DNA of 64,000 nt from Blastococcus sp. CT_GayMR19. GTDB taxonomy: Bacteria; Actinomycetota; Actinomycetes; Mycobacteriales; Geodermatophilaceae. Made by a program: the position numbers and the translations under genes. Positions within the stretch are counted from its first letter, which is position 1, and each line of letters starts with the position of its first letter. Shown here piece after piece: positions 8,587 through 16,640 of this stretch. The stretch covers positions 1-64,000 of the forward strand of contig NZ_SPQL01000016.1 in the NCBI RefSeq assembly GCF_004570385.1. The letters run 5' to 3'. The notes under the pieces were generated by a model, which was not told the origin of the DNA, did not search any database, and saw only the letters and a list, made by a program, of their open reading frames with translations.

Positions 8587-8602
8587 GAGAGGTACTGGCT
8601 CG

Positions 8603-8732
8603 GTCGCGCCGAGTGGGGGCCACAACACTGCGGTCCTCCGGACCGCACCGCGGCTCACTGCCGTCCCCCTGATGCGGTGAGCCGCTTCGTCGCGCCTGCC
8701 CGGAGACCCTCCGGGCCCCCACTCGGCACGAC
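8603..8732. repeat. Intergenic repeat element, copy A, with 19-bp terminal inverted repeats
   Basis: Ends are GTCGCGCCGAGTGGGGGCC (8603-8621) and its complement with one mismatch (8714-8732). Inside is the 17-bp palindrome GCGGTCCTCCGGACCGC (8630-8646). The stretch from about 8625 to 8732 is clearly homologous to 28231-28333, with the same palindrome, the CCGTCCCC core and the CCACTCGGC end. It occupies most of the gap between the desaturase stop and the xthA start. It has no coding capacity that I would trust. MITE-like or a structured RNA; which one is open. Confidence 0.7.
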
Positions 8733-8748
8733 AAGACACCATGGCCTC

Positions 8749-9567
8749 ATGCGGTTAGCCACCTGGAACGTCAACTCCATCCGCAGCCGTGCCGACCGGG
8801 TGGCGGCCTTCCTGCAGCGCAGTGACGTCGACGTGCTGGCCTTGCAGGAGACCAAGTGCCGGGACGACCAGTTCCCGGAGATGATGTTCAACGCGCTCGG
8901 CTACGAGGTCGCCCACGTCGGCTACTCGCAGTGGAACGGCGTCGCGATCCTGTCCCGGGTCGGTATCGAGGACGTCGAGATCGGCTTCCCCGGGCAGCCG
9001 TGCTGGTCGGCTGGGGGTGGCGGGGCGGGCGAGGTCGCCGACACGGAGACCGAGGCCCGGGCGCTGGGCGCGACCTGCGGCGGCCTGCGGGTGTGGAGCC
9101 TGTACGTGCCCAACGGCCGCACGCTCGCCGACCCGCACTACCTCTACAAGCTCGACTGGCTGGCGGCGCTGCGGAACGCCGGCGCCGACTGGCTGGCGAA
9201 GGACCCCGACGCGCAGGTGGCCCTGGTCGGCGACTGGAACATCGCCCCCCAGGACGACGACGTCTGGGACATGACGGTGTTCACGCACTCCACCCACGTC
9301 TCCGAACCGGAGCGGGCCGCGTTCGGCGCGATCGTCGAGGCCGGGTACGCCGACGTCGTCCGGCCGTACGCGCCGGGGCCGGGCGTCTACACGTACTGGG
9401 ACTACGTGCGGCTGCGCTTCCCCCGGCGCGAGGGCATGCGGATCGACTTCGTCCTCGGCTCACCCGCGCTCGCGGCCCGCACGACGGGCGCACTGATCGA
9501 CCGCGAGGAGCGCAAGGGCAAGGGCGCCAGCGACCACGCCCCGGTGATCGTCGACCTGGCCGACTGA
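8749..9567 (+). CDS. xthA: Exodeoxyribonuclease III
   Basis: A 272-residue Mg-dependent AP endonuclease/3'-5' exonuclease for base-excision repair. All signature blocks are present: MRLATWNVNSIRSR (catalytic Asn), VLALQETKCRDDQFP (metal-binding Glu), WNGVAILSR, LYVPNGR, VALVGDWNIAPQDDDV (Asp and Asn), YTYWDYVRLRFPRREGMRIDFVL and the terminal SDHAPVIVDL with catalytic Asp-His. Length is normal. ATG 8749 begins the conserved N-terminus. It starts only 16 bp after the repeat element, so the promoter may lie within it. Confidence 0.95.
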   Translation: MRLATWNVNSIRSRADRVAAFLQRSDVDVLALQETKCRDDQFPEMMFNALGYEVAHVGYSQWNGVAILSRVGIEDVEIGFPGQPCWSAGGGGAGEVADTETEARALGATCGGLRVWSLYVPNGRTLADPHYLYKLDWLAALRNAGADWLAKDPDAQVALVGDWNIAPQDDDVWDMTVFTHSTHVSEPERAAFGAIVEAGYADVVRPYAPGPGVYTYWDYVRLRFPRREGMRIDFVLGSPALAARTTGALIDREERKGKGASDHAPVIVDLAD

Positions 9568-9591
9568 CCGCTCCGCACCGTCGCGCGTCCT

Positions 9592-9651
9592 GTTCCACCA
9601 TTGCGGACGCTGCAGCACCGGCAACGGTGGAACGACACCCGCAATGCGGGT
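9592..9651 (+). terminator. Two hairpins between xthA and yaaA
   Basis: The first pairs GTTCCACC (9592-9599) with GGTGGAAC (9626-9633), extended inward by TTGC/GCAA after one mismatch. The second is ACCCGCAATGCGGGT (9637-9651), a six-pair stem with a three-base loop. Likely termination of xthA; no U-tract. Confidence 0.5.
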
Positions 9652-9690
9652 CGACCGTCGATCGGGCGACGGCACGTAACCTGGCCTCCC

Positions 9691-10437
9691 GTGCTCGTCC
9701 TGCTGCCCCCGTCGGAGACCAAGCACCCCGGCGGGGACGGCGCGCCGCTCGACCTGACCGCGCTCTCCGCGCCCGAGCTGACCCCGGTCCGCACCGAACT
9801 GGCCGAGACCCTGGTGAAGCTGGCCGCCGATGCGCCCGCCTCACGCACCGCCCTCGGGCTCTCCGCGACGCAGGACGACGAGATCGCGCGCAACGCCGCG
9901 TTGTGGACCAGCCCCACGATGCCGGCGCTGGCCCGGTACACCGGCGTCCTCTATGACGCCCTCGACCTGCCGTCGCTGACGCGCGCTCAGCGTGCCCGGG
10001 CCGGCCGCCGGCTGGCGGTCGGGTCGGCGCTCTTCGGGCTGGTGGGCGCAGAGGACCGCATCCCGGCCTACCGGCTGTCCGCCGGCTCGTCCCTCCCGGG
10101 CCTGCCGACCCTGCGGTCGCTCTGGCGGCCGGCCCTCTCCCCCGTGCTCGCCGGGCTCGACGGGCTCGTCGTCGACCTGCGCAGCGGCTCCTACGCAGCG
10201 CTCGCCCCGGTGCCCGGCGCGATCACGGTGCAGGTGCTCAGCGAGCGACCCGACGGCACCCGCGCGGTGGTCAGCCACTTCAACAAGGCGCACAAGGGCC
10301 GGCTGGCCCGGCTGCTGGCCACGACCACGGCCGAACCGGACGGCGTCGTGCGGCTGCGGAGCCTGCTCCGGCGCGCGGGGTTGCACGTGGAACACGACGG
10401 CGGCACCGCGCTCACGCTCGTCGTCCCGGCGCCGTGA
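9691..10437 (+). CDS. yaaA: Peroxide stress protein YaaA (DUF328)
   Basis: A 248-residue YaaA-family protein; in Escherichia coli this family lowers free intracellular iron during peroxide stress. Recognisable blocks: LVLLPPSETKHPGG at the N-terminus, a central MPALARYTGVLYDALD (usual RYxGxVYxxLD), GSALFGLVGAEDRIPAYRLSAGSSLPGLPTL and the C-terminal VVSHFNKAHKGRLAR (usual SHxxKxxRG), all in family order. GTG 9691 chosen as the first codon before LVLLPP. Whether it has the same iron role here is inference from the family. The parS-like site at 10380-10394 lies inside its 3' end. Confidence 0.9.
   Translation: MLVLLPPSETKHPGGDGAPLDLTALSAPELTPVRTELAETLVKLAADAPASRTALGLSATQDDEIARNAALWTSPTMPALARYTGVLYDALDLPSLTRAQRARAGRRLAVGSALFGLVGAEDRIPAYRLSAGSSLPGLPTLRSLWRPALSPVLAGLDGLVVDLRSGSYAALAPVPGAITVQVLSERPDGTRAVVSHFNKAHKGRLARLLATTTAEPDGVVRLRSLLRRAGLHVEHDGGTALTLVVPAP
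10380..10394. other. parS-like site 1 (inside yaaA)
   Basis: GTTGCACGTGGAACA, differing from the palindrome GTTCCACGTGGAAC by one base in the left half. Its reverse complement equals the site at 28355-28370 over 15 bases. Motif match only; it lies in coding sequence, as many parS sites do. Confidence 0.4.
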
Positions 10438-10577
10438 GATCCGCGGACTGTGAAACTGCCCCCGCTTGGTTGCGCCCAACCGACATGCCGTGACATAACT
10501 GCCTGCGAGGTCGCGACGCGAGCAGCGTGGTCGCGCGCCCGTGCATCCCTGGCGGCATGCCGGGCAGAAGGGCATTC

Positions 10578-13184
10578 GTGAACGACTCCGCAGACGGCAC
10601 GACCGTCGGCGACCCCTCGGTCGGCCATGGCTCGGCCGAGTTGCTGCGCCGCGACGCAGAGCGGACGGACGACGCCCGGCGGATGACGCCCCGCGAGAGC
10701 GGCCCCCAGGGCCTGGAGCGGCTGGCCGAGTTCGCCGCCCGCCTGCTCGGTACGGCGGCGAGCCAGATCTCGCTGCTCGCCGACCAGCAGGTCATCGCCG
10801 CAGGGTTCGGTCTGGCCCCCGGGTCGGTCGGCGCGGTGACCCCGCTCGAGGAGTCGCTCTGCACGGTGACGGCCGCGGCGGACGGGCCCCTGGTCGTGCC
10901 CGACGCCCCGCACGACGGGCGCGTCCAGGATCTCCCGCCCGTCACGTCCGGCCAGGTGGGCTCCTACCTGGGCGCGCACCTGACCGACAAGAACGACCGG
11001 GTGATCGGCACCTTGTGCGTGTTCGGTCCCGACACGCGCCAGTGGTCGGACAGCGACGTCGCCACGCTGCGCCGGCTGGCCGACTCCGTCGTCACCGAAC
11101 TCGAGCTCTCGGCGCTGGTGCGCGAGTACGAGAGCGACCGGCTGCGCTGGGGCCTCGCGGTGGACGCCGCCGGCATCGGCACCTTCGACTGGGACCTCAC
11201 CACCGGGCAGCTGACGTGGGACGACCAGCTGATCGCCATGTTCGGCTACGACGCCGACGGCTTCGACGAGAGCATCGAGGCGTTCAACGCCCGGCTGCAC
11301 CCCGACGACCTGGCGCGCGTCACCGAGGCGCTGCAGGGATGCATCGACAGCTGTGGCGAGTACGAGTCGGAGTACCGCGTCGTCCTGCCGGACGGCGAGA
11401 CCCGCTGGGTGCACGCCCGCGGCCGCGCGCTCTGCGGCACGGACGGCACCGCCGAACGGCTCCTGGGTGCCGCCTTCGACACGACCGGCGAGCGAGCGGG
11501 CGCCGCCCGCGTGACCCGGGTGCTGGAGGCGATGCCGGCCGGCTTCTACAGCCTGGACCGGGAGTGGCGCTTCACCCACGTCAACGCCGAGGCCGAGCGG
11601 CTGCTCGGCCGCACCCGCGAGGATCTGCTCGGCCAGGTGCTCTGGGAAGCCTTCCCGGCTGCGCTGAACAGCATCTTCGACGAGAGCTACCGCAGCGCCG
11701 TCCGCACCGGGCAGCCCGTCTCCTTCGACGCCTACTACCCCGCACCGCTCGACGGCTGGTACGAGCTGCGCGCGTGGCCCAGTCCCGACGGGTTGTCGGT
11801 CTACTTCCTCGAGGTGACCGAGCGCCGGCGCGTGCAGGACCGGGCGGAGCGCTCGGCCCACCGCCTGGCGATCCTGGCCCAGGTCAGCGCCGAGCTCGCC
11901 GGCACCCTGGACGCCCAGTCGGCCGTCGCCCACCTGCCCCGACTGGTCGTCCCGGCGCTGGCCGACTTCTGCATCGTCACCGTGGTCGACCCGGACGGCC
12001 GTCCCCGGGACGTCGGGTCATGGCACTCGGACCCCGCGGGCCGCTCGCTGCTGGCGCGCTACGCCGCCGTCCGGCTGGGATCGATGTCCGCGGTCTCCCC
12101 CCTGGCTCGTGCCCTGGTCAGCGGCGAGATGATCCGTGAACCGATCTCCGCCGTCCTCGACGTGCTCTGGTCCGACGAGGCACGTGAGCTCCTCCAGGTG
12201 CTCGCGCCCGAGACCGCCACCGTGTTCCCCCTACGGGGCCGCGGGCGCACCATGGGCGTCCTGACCATGTACCACCGGCGCGGTTCAGAGGTCACCGACG
12301 AGGACCTCTCCACCGCGCAGGACGTCGCCGACCGGGCCGGGCTGGCCATGGACAACGCCCGGCTCTACGGCGCGCAGCAGCAGCTCGCCGAGGGGCTGCA
12401 GCGCAGCCTGCTCACCGAACCCCCGGAGCCGGACCACGCCGAGATCGCGGTGCGGTACCTGCCCGCGGCCGAGGCCGCCCGGGTCGGCGGGGACTGGTAC
12501 GACGCGTTCCTGCAGCCCGGCGGCACCACGATGCTGGTGATCGGTGACGTCGTCGGCCACGACACCGAGGCGGCGGCCGCCATGGGCCAGCTGCGCGGAC
12601 TCCTGCGTGGCATCGCGACCTATAGCGACGCCGGCCCGGTCGAGGTCCTCCGCGGCCTCGACGCGTCGATGACGACGCTGCAGACGAGGACCCTGGCCAC
12701 CGCCGCCGTCGCCCGGTTCGAGCAGACCCCCGACGAGCTGGCCCGGGGCGTGACCCGCATGCGGTGGGCCAACGCCGGGCACCTGCCGCCGCTGATCATC
12801 AACCCCGACGGGAGCCTCGCCGAGCTGGCCACCTGGAAGGGCGACCTGCTGCTCGGCGTCGACCCGGACACCTGCCGCCGCGAGTCGGTGGTCACCCTCG
12901 ATCGCGGCTCGACCGTCCTGCTCTACACCGACGGGCTCATCGAGCGCCGGGACGCCGACCTCGACGCGGGGCTGGTGCGGCTGCGCGACACCCTCCTCGA
13001 GCTGGCGGACCGCCCGCTGGAGGAGATGCTCGACGAGGTGATCGAGCGGCTCGTGCACGGCCGCCCGGAGGACGACGTCGCCATCGTCGCCGTCCGGCTG
13101 CACCGCCAGGACCTCCCCCGGCCGGCCGAGGCGGGGCCCAACTCGGTGCCCCCGGACGTTCCTCCGCCGCTCGCCCTCGCCTGA
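10578..13184 (+). CDS. GAF-PAS-PAS-GAF-PP2C serine phosphatase (SpoIIE/RsbU type)
   Basis: A multidomain sensory phosphatase of about 868 residues that probably dephosphorylates an anti-sigma-factor antagonist. Order: N-terminal GAF (about 45-180, FAARLLGTAASQISLLAD), PAS-1 (about 190-310, GIGTFDWDLTTGQLTWDDQL...FGYDADG), PAS-2 (about 325-425, AMPAGFYSLDREWRFTHVN), second GAF-like region (about 430-610), and PP2C/SpoIIE catalytic domain (about 630-850). Catalytic signatures are intact: GGDWYDAFL, IGDVVGHD, RWANAGHLPPL, LLYTDGLIERR, EDDVAIVAVR. No membrane segment. GTG 10578 is preferred (AGAAGGG five bases upstream); ATG 10557 and GTG 10527 are alternatives. Its PAS-2-to-end half is closely similar to the protein at 25948-27648. 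Confidence 0.93.
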   Translation: MNDSADGTTVGDPSVGHGSAELLRRDAERTDDARRMTPRESGPQGLERLAEFAARLLGTAASQISLLADQQVIAAGFGLAPGSVGAVTPLEESLCTVTAAADGPLVVPDAPHDGRVQDLPPVTSGQVGSYLGAHLTDKNDRVIGTLCVFGPDTRQWSDSDVATLRRLADSVVTELELSALVREYESDRLRWGLAVDAAGIGTFDWDLTTGQLTWDDQLIAMFGYDADGFDESIEAFNARLHPDDLARVTEALQGCIDSCGEYESEYRVVLPDGETRWVHARGRALCGTDGTAERLLGAAFDTTGERAGAARVTRVLEAMPAGFYSLDREWRFTHVNAEAERLLGRTREDLLGQVLWEAFPAALNSIFDESYRSAVRTGQPVSFDAYYPAPLDGWYELRAWPSPDGLSVYFLEVTERRRVQDRAERSAHRLAILAQVSAELAGTLDAQSAVAHLPRLVVPALADFCIVTVVDPDGRPRDVGSWHSDPAGRSLLARYAAVRLGSMSAVSPLARALVSGEMIREPISAVLDVLWSDEARELLQVLAPETATVFPLRGRGRTMGVLTMYHRRGSEVTDEDLSTAQDVADRAGLAMDNARLYGAQQQLAEGLQRSLLTEPPEPDHAEIAVRYLPAAEAARVGGDWYDAFLQPGGTTMLVIGDVVGHDTEAAAAMGQLRGLLRGIATYSDAGPVEVLRGLDASMTTLQTRTLATAAVARFEQTPDELARGVTRMRWANAGHLPPLIINPDGSLAELATWKGDLLLGVDPDTCRRESVVTLDRGSTVLLYTDGLIERRDADLDAGLVRLRDTLLELADRPLEEMLDEVIERLVHGRPEDDVAIVAVRLHRQDLPRPAEAGPNSVPPDVPPPLALA

Positions 13185-13186
13185 GC

Positions 13187-14884
13187 TCAGGTGCGGTCGC
13201 GCCGCACCGTGGCCTTCCGGCCCTTGATCATCGTGGCCTTGAGCGCCCGGACGACCTCGTCCGCGGCCGACTCGGGCACCTCGACCAGGGCGAACCGCTG
13301 GTGGATCTCGATGGATCCGACGTCCTTGCCGGTGAGGCCGGTCTCGCCGGTGATGGCGCCGACCAGGTCGCCGGGGCGGATCCCGGCCTCGCGGCCGGCG
13401 CCGATGAACAGCCGCGCCCCCGGCCCCGAGGGCCGCGGTCCCCGGGGACCTGAGCGGTCGGCTCGGCCGGAGTCGGGCCGCCGTCCGGAGTCCTTGTCGG
13501 GCCGGAAGGAGACGACGGGGATCTCCTCGTCGTCGTCGGCCCCGCCCCCGGCCGCCTCGTGGGCCAGCTTGACCGCCGCCAGGGCGACCTCGATGACGTC
13601 GAACTCGTCCGTGAGGGCCTCGACGACCGCCCGGAAGCGCTCCAGGTCGTCGGTGAGCAGGCTCTCGCGGAGCGCGGCGCGGGTCAGCTCCAGGCGGCGG
13701 TTGCGCAGGTCGGCGACCGTCGGCACCTTCTCGACGACGATGGCCGCGCCGACGACCCGCTCGATGGTCTTGAGCTGCCGGTGCTCGCGCGGCTCGGCCA
13801 GCGTGATGGCCACGCCCTCGCGTCCGGCCCGGCCCACCCGGCCGATGCGGTGGACGTAGGACTCCGGCGCCGACGGGACGTCGTAGTTCACGACGTGGGT
13901 CAGGGTGTCGATGTCCAGGCCGCGGGCGGCGACGTCGGTGGCCACGAGCAGGTCCGCCGTCCCCCCGCGGAGCCGCCCCATCACCCGGTCCCGCTGTTCC
14001 TGGCTCATGCCGCCGTGCAGCGCCTCGGCGCGGTACCCGCGGCCGTTGAGCGTCTCGGTGAGCGAGTCGACCTCCTCGCGGGTGCGGCAGAAGACGATCG
14101 CGGCGGCCGGCGCCTCGACGTCCAGGATGCGGCCGAGGGCGGCCGGCTTGGCGGCCCGCGGGACGACGTAGGCGGTCTGCCGGACCCGCGGCGCCTCCCC
14201 CGGCGCGGCCTTCTCGCGGCCGAGGGTGATCCGGACGGGCTCGCGCAGGTGCCGGCGGGCCAGGGAGTCCAGCCGGCGCGGCATGGTCGCGGAGAACAGC
14301 ACCGTCTGCCGCTCCGCCGGGGTCTCGCCGAGGATCGCCTCGAGATCCTCGGCGAAGCCCATGTCGAGCATCTCGTCGGCCTCGTCCAGGACGACGGTGA
14401 GCACCTCCCCCAGGTGCAGGCTCCCCCGCTGGAGCAGGTCGAGGGCCCGCCCCGGCGTCGCGACGACGACGTCGACGCCGGACTCCAGGGCCCGGAGCTG
14501 GCGGACGATCGGGGCGCCGCCGTAGACGGGCAGCACGCGGGCGCCGAGGTCCTTGCCGTAGCGGTGCAGCGCCTCCGACACCTGGACTGCCAGCTCACGC
14601 GTGGGCACCAGGACCAGCCCGACGGGCGCCCGGCCGGAGCGGTGCGCCGGGAGCAGTTGGAGGATGGGGAGGGCGAACGCGGCGGTCTTGCCGGTCCCGG
14701 TGGCGGCCTGGCCGAGCAGGTCGCGGCCTGCCACCAACGGCGGGATGGCCTCCTGCTGGATCGGCGTCGGCTCCTCGTAGCCGAGGGCGGCCAGCGCGCC
14801 CAGCAGCTCCGGCCGCAGCCCCAGGTCCTCGAAGGTTCCGCCGTCGTCGGCGGTGTCCGTGCTCGTCGCTCGTTCCTCGTCCAT
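13187..14884 (-). CDS. deaD: DEAD-box ATP-dependent RNA helicase with DbpA-type RNA-binding tail
   Basis: A 565-residue DeaD/CsdA-like helicase for ribosome assembly, mRNA decay or cold response. N-terminal acidic leader, then FEDLGLRPELLGAL, Q-motif TPIQQEAI, Walker A AATGTGKTAAFALP, motif Ia PTRELAVQV, VVLDEADEMLDMGF (DEAD), SATMP, VIFCRTREEVD, ATDVAARGLDID and HRIGRVGRAGREG. After an acidic/Arg-rich linker (about 430-490) comes a C-terminal DbpA/CsdA RNA-binding domain (ARLFIGAGREAGIRPGDLVGAI...RFALVEVP). ATG 14884. The stop lies two bases from the stop of the converging phosphatase gene, with no room for a terminator between them. Confidence 0.94.
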   Translation of the reverse strand: MDEERATSTDTADDGGTFEDLGLRPELLGALAALGYEEPTPIQQEAIPPLVAGRDLLGQAATGTGKTAAFALPILQLLPAHRSGRAPVGLVLVPTRELAVQVSEALHRYGKDLGARVLPVYGGAPIVRQLRALESGVDVVVATPGRALDLLQRGSLHLGEVLTVVLDEADEMLDMGFAEDLEAILGETPAERQTVLFSATMPRRLDSLARRHLREPVRITLGREKAAPGEAPRVRQTAYVVPRAAKPAALGRILDVEAPAAAIVFCRTREEVDSLTETLNGRGYRAEALHGGMSQEQRDRVMGRLRGGTADLLVATDVAARGLDIDTLTHVVNYDVPSAPESYVHRIGRVGRAGREGVAITLAEPREHRQLKTIERVVGAAIVVEKVPTVADLRNRRLELTRAALRESLLTDDLERFRAVVEALTDEFDVIEVALAAVKLAHEAAGGGADDDEEIPVVSFRPDKDSGRRPDSGRADRSGPRGPRPSGPGARLFIGAGREAGIRPGDLVGAITGETGLTGKDVGSIEIHQRFALVEVPESAADEVVRALKATMIKGRKATVRRDRT

Positions 14885-14953
14885 CGGGGCTCATGGTCCC
14901 CCGGCGCTCCGCCGGACTGCATGCCGGTGCCCCGTACGTGACAGGCTCGGGCC

Positions 14954-16375
14954 GTGACCGCCGCGAACGACGACCTCTGCACCCGGCCGGCGACCGAGCT
15001 CGCCGCGCTGCTGCGCGCCCGGGACATCTCCGCCCGTGAGCTGCTCGAGGCGCACCTGGACCGGATCGAGAAGCTGAATCCGGACACCAACGCCATCGTC
15101 ACGCTGGACGCCGAGGGCGCGCGGACCGCTGCCGACGCCGCCGACGCCGCCCTGGCCTCCGGGCGTCCGGTCGGCCCGCTGCACGGGCTGCCGGTCGCGC
15201 ACAAGGACACCCACGCCACGGGCGGCATGCGGACGACGTGGGGCTCACCGCTGCACGCGAACACGGTGCCGGCCCACGACGAGCTGGTGGTCGCCCGGCT
15301 GAAGGACGCCGGCGCCATCCGGATCGGCAAGACGAACGTCCCGGAGTTCGCGGCGGGCTCGCACACCTTCAACCCGGTCTTCGGGGTGACGCACAACCCC
15401 TACCGGCACGGGCTGTCGGCGGGCGGGTCCTCCGGCGGTGCGGCGGCGGCACTGGCCGCCGGATTCGTGCCGCTGGCCGAGGGCAGCGACATGGGCGGCT
15501 CGCTGCGCAACCCGGCCGCGTTCTGCAACGTGGTCGGCCTGCGCCCGACACCGGGCCGGGTGCCCACCTGGCCGGCCGCGATGGGCTGGTCGCAGATCTC
15601 GGTCCAGGGCCCGATGGGGCGGACCGTCGCCGACGTGGCGCTGCAGCTGTCGGTGCTGGCCGGGCCCGATCCGCGGGTGCCCATCTCGCTGGACGACGAC
15701 CCGGCGTCGTTCACCGCTCCCCTGCCGACCTCGCTGGACGGGCTCCGCGTCGCGTGGGCGCCCGACCTCGGTGGCCGGGTGCCGGTCGCGCCGGCGATCA
15801 CCGCGGTGCTGTCGGCGTCCATCGGGGTGTTCGAGCGGCTGGGCGCCAGCGTGTCGAAGGACTGCCCCGACCTGTCCGGCGCGGACGAGGTGTTCGGCAC
15901 CTTGCGGGCCTGGCTGTTCGACGCCTCCTTCGGCGAGCTCGTGCGGAAGAACCCGGACAAGGTGAAGGAGACGATCCGCTGGAACGCCGAGGCGGGCGCC
16001 AAGCTGACCGGCTCCGACGTCGGCCGGGCGGAGATCGCGCACACGAAGCTGTTCGAGGAGGTGGTCGCGTTCTTCGAGCGCTACGACGTCCTCCTGGCGC
16101 CGACCACCCAGGTGCTGCCGTTCCCGGTCGAGGTCGAGTACCCGACCGAGGTCGCCGGGGTGGCCCTGGGCACCTACCTCGAGTGGATGCGCTCCTGCAC
16201 GCTGATCTCGGCCACCGGCTGCCCGGCGCTGTCGGTGCCGGGCGGCTTCACGCCGGACGGGCTGCCGGTGGGCCTGCAGATCATCGGTGCACCCCGGGCC
16301 GACCGTCGCGTGCTGGAGGTCGGTCACGCATTCGAGCAGGCCACGAAGTTCGGCGAGCGCCGCCCCGCTCTCTGA
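14954..16375 (+). CDS. Amidase (amidase-signature family)
   Basis: A 473-residue amidase-signature hydrolase acting on a carboxamide; substrate unknown. The Ser-cisSer-Lys triad is visible: Lys84 in GLPVAHKDTHATGG, the Gly/Ser loop AGGSSGGAAAALAAG (about 157-171, cis-Ser 160), and nucleophile Ser183 in GSDMGGSLRNPAAFCNVVGLRPTPGRVP. Length is normal. GTG 14954 begins the conserved region (CTRPATELAALLRARDISARELLEAHL). Divergent from deaD with a 69-bp gap. A strong palindromic hairpin lies about 200 bp downstream. Confidence 0.92.
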   Translation: MTAANDDLCTRPATELAALLRARDISARELLEAHLDRIEKLNPDTNAIVTLDAEGARTAADAADAALASGRPVGPLHGLPVAHKDTHATGGMRTTWGSPLHANTVPAHDELVVARLKDAGAIRIGKTNVPEFAAGSHTFNPVFGVTHNPYRHGLSAGGSSGGAAAALAAGFVPLAEGSDMGGSLRNPAAFCNVVGLRPTPGRVPTWPAAMGWSQISVQGPMGRTVADVALQLSVLAGPDPRVPISLDDDPASFTAPLPTSLDGLRVAWAPDLGGRVPVAPAITAVLSASIGVFERLGASVSKDCPDLSGADEVFGTLRAWLFDASFGELVRKNPDKVKETIRWNAEAGAKLTGSDVGRAEIAHTKLFEEVVAFFERYDVLLAPTTQVLPFPVEVEYPTEVAGVALGTYLEWMRSCTLISATGCPALSVPGGFTPDGLPVGLQIIGAPRADRRVLEVGHAFEQATKFGERRPAL

Positions 16376-16386
16376 CGCACTCTGCC

Positions 16387-16413
16387 GCTCTCTAGCATCT
16401 CTGACTAGAGAAC
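16387..16413. repeat. CTAG-containing inverted repeat
   Basis: GCTCTCTAG (16387-16395), nine bases, CTAGAGAAC (16405-16413), eight of nine positions paired. CTAG is a rare tetranucleotide in such genomes, so two in 27 bp stand out. A related CTAGAGAAC occurs at 22722-22730. Function unknown: operator or weak terminator. Confidence 0.45.
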
Positions 16414-16577
16414 CCGAGATTCGCCGAGATCCGCTCCCGGCCGGTATCCGAGGCCCCGGGCACCGGCCTGAGCCGGATCTCGACGTCACCGCAGCCGCGT
16501 GATCCGGTCGGCCGTCATGCCCGCATGATCACCCGCGCCGCCACCTCGCCGCACGCAGATTCCGCCGTCGAGAGCTG

Positions 16578-16616
16578 CGAAGTGGTGGCCATCAGCGGCT
16601 GATGACCACCACTTCG
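16578..16616. terminator. Near-perfect 39-bp palindrome, bidirectional terminator between amidase and gdhB
   Basis: The 19-base arms 16578-16596 and 16598-16616 match at 18 of 19 positions around a single central base. The stem begins CGAAGTGGTGG and ends CCACCACTTCG. It stands 24 bp beyond the stop of the minus-strand glutamate dehydrogenase gene and about 200 bp after the amidase stop, ideal for terminating both. Confidence 0.7.
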
Positions 16617-16640
16617 TGCGGCTCGATGACCGGGCCGGGG

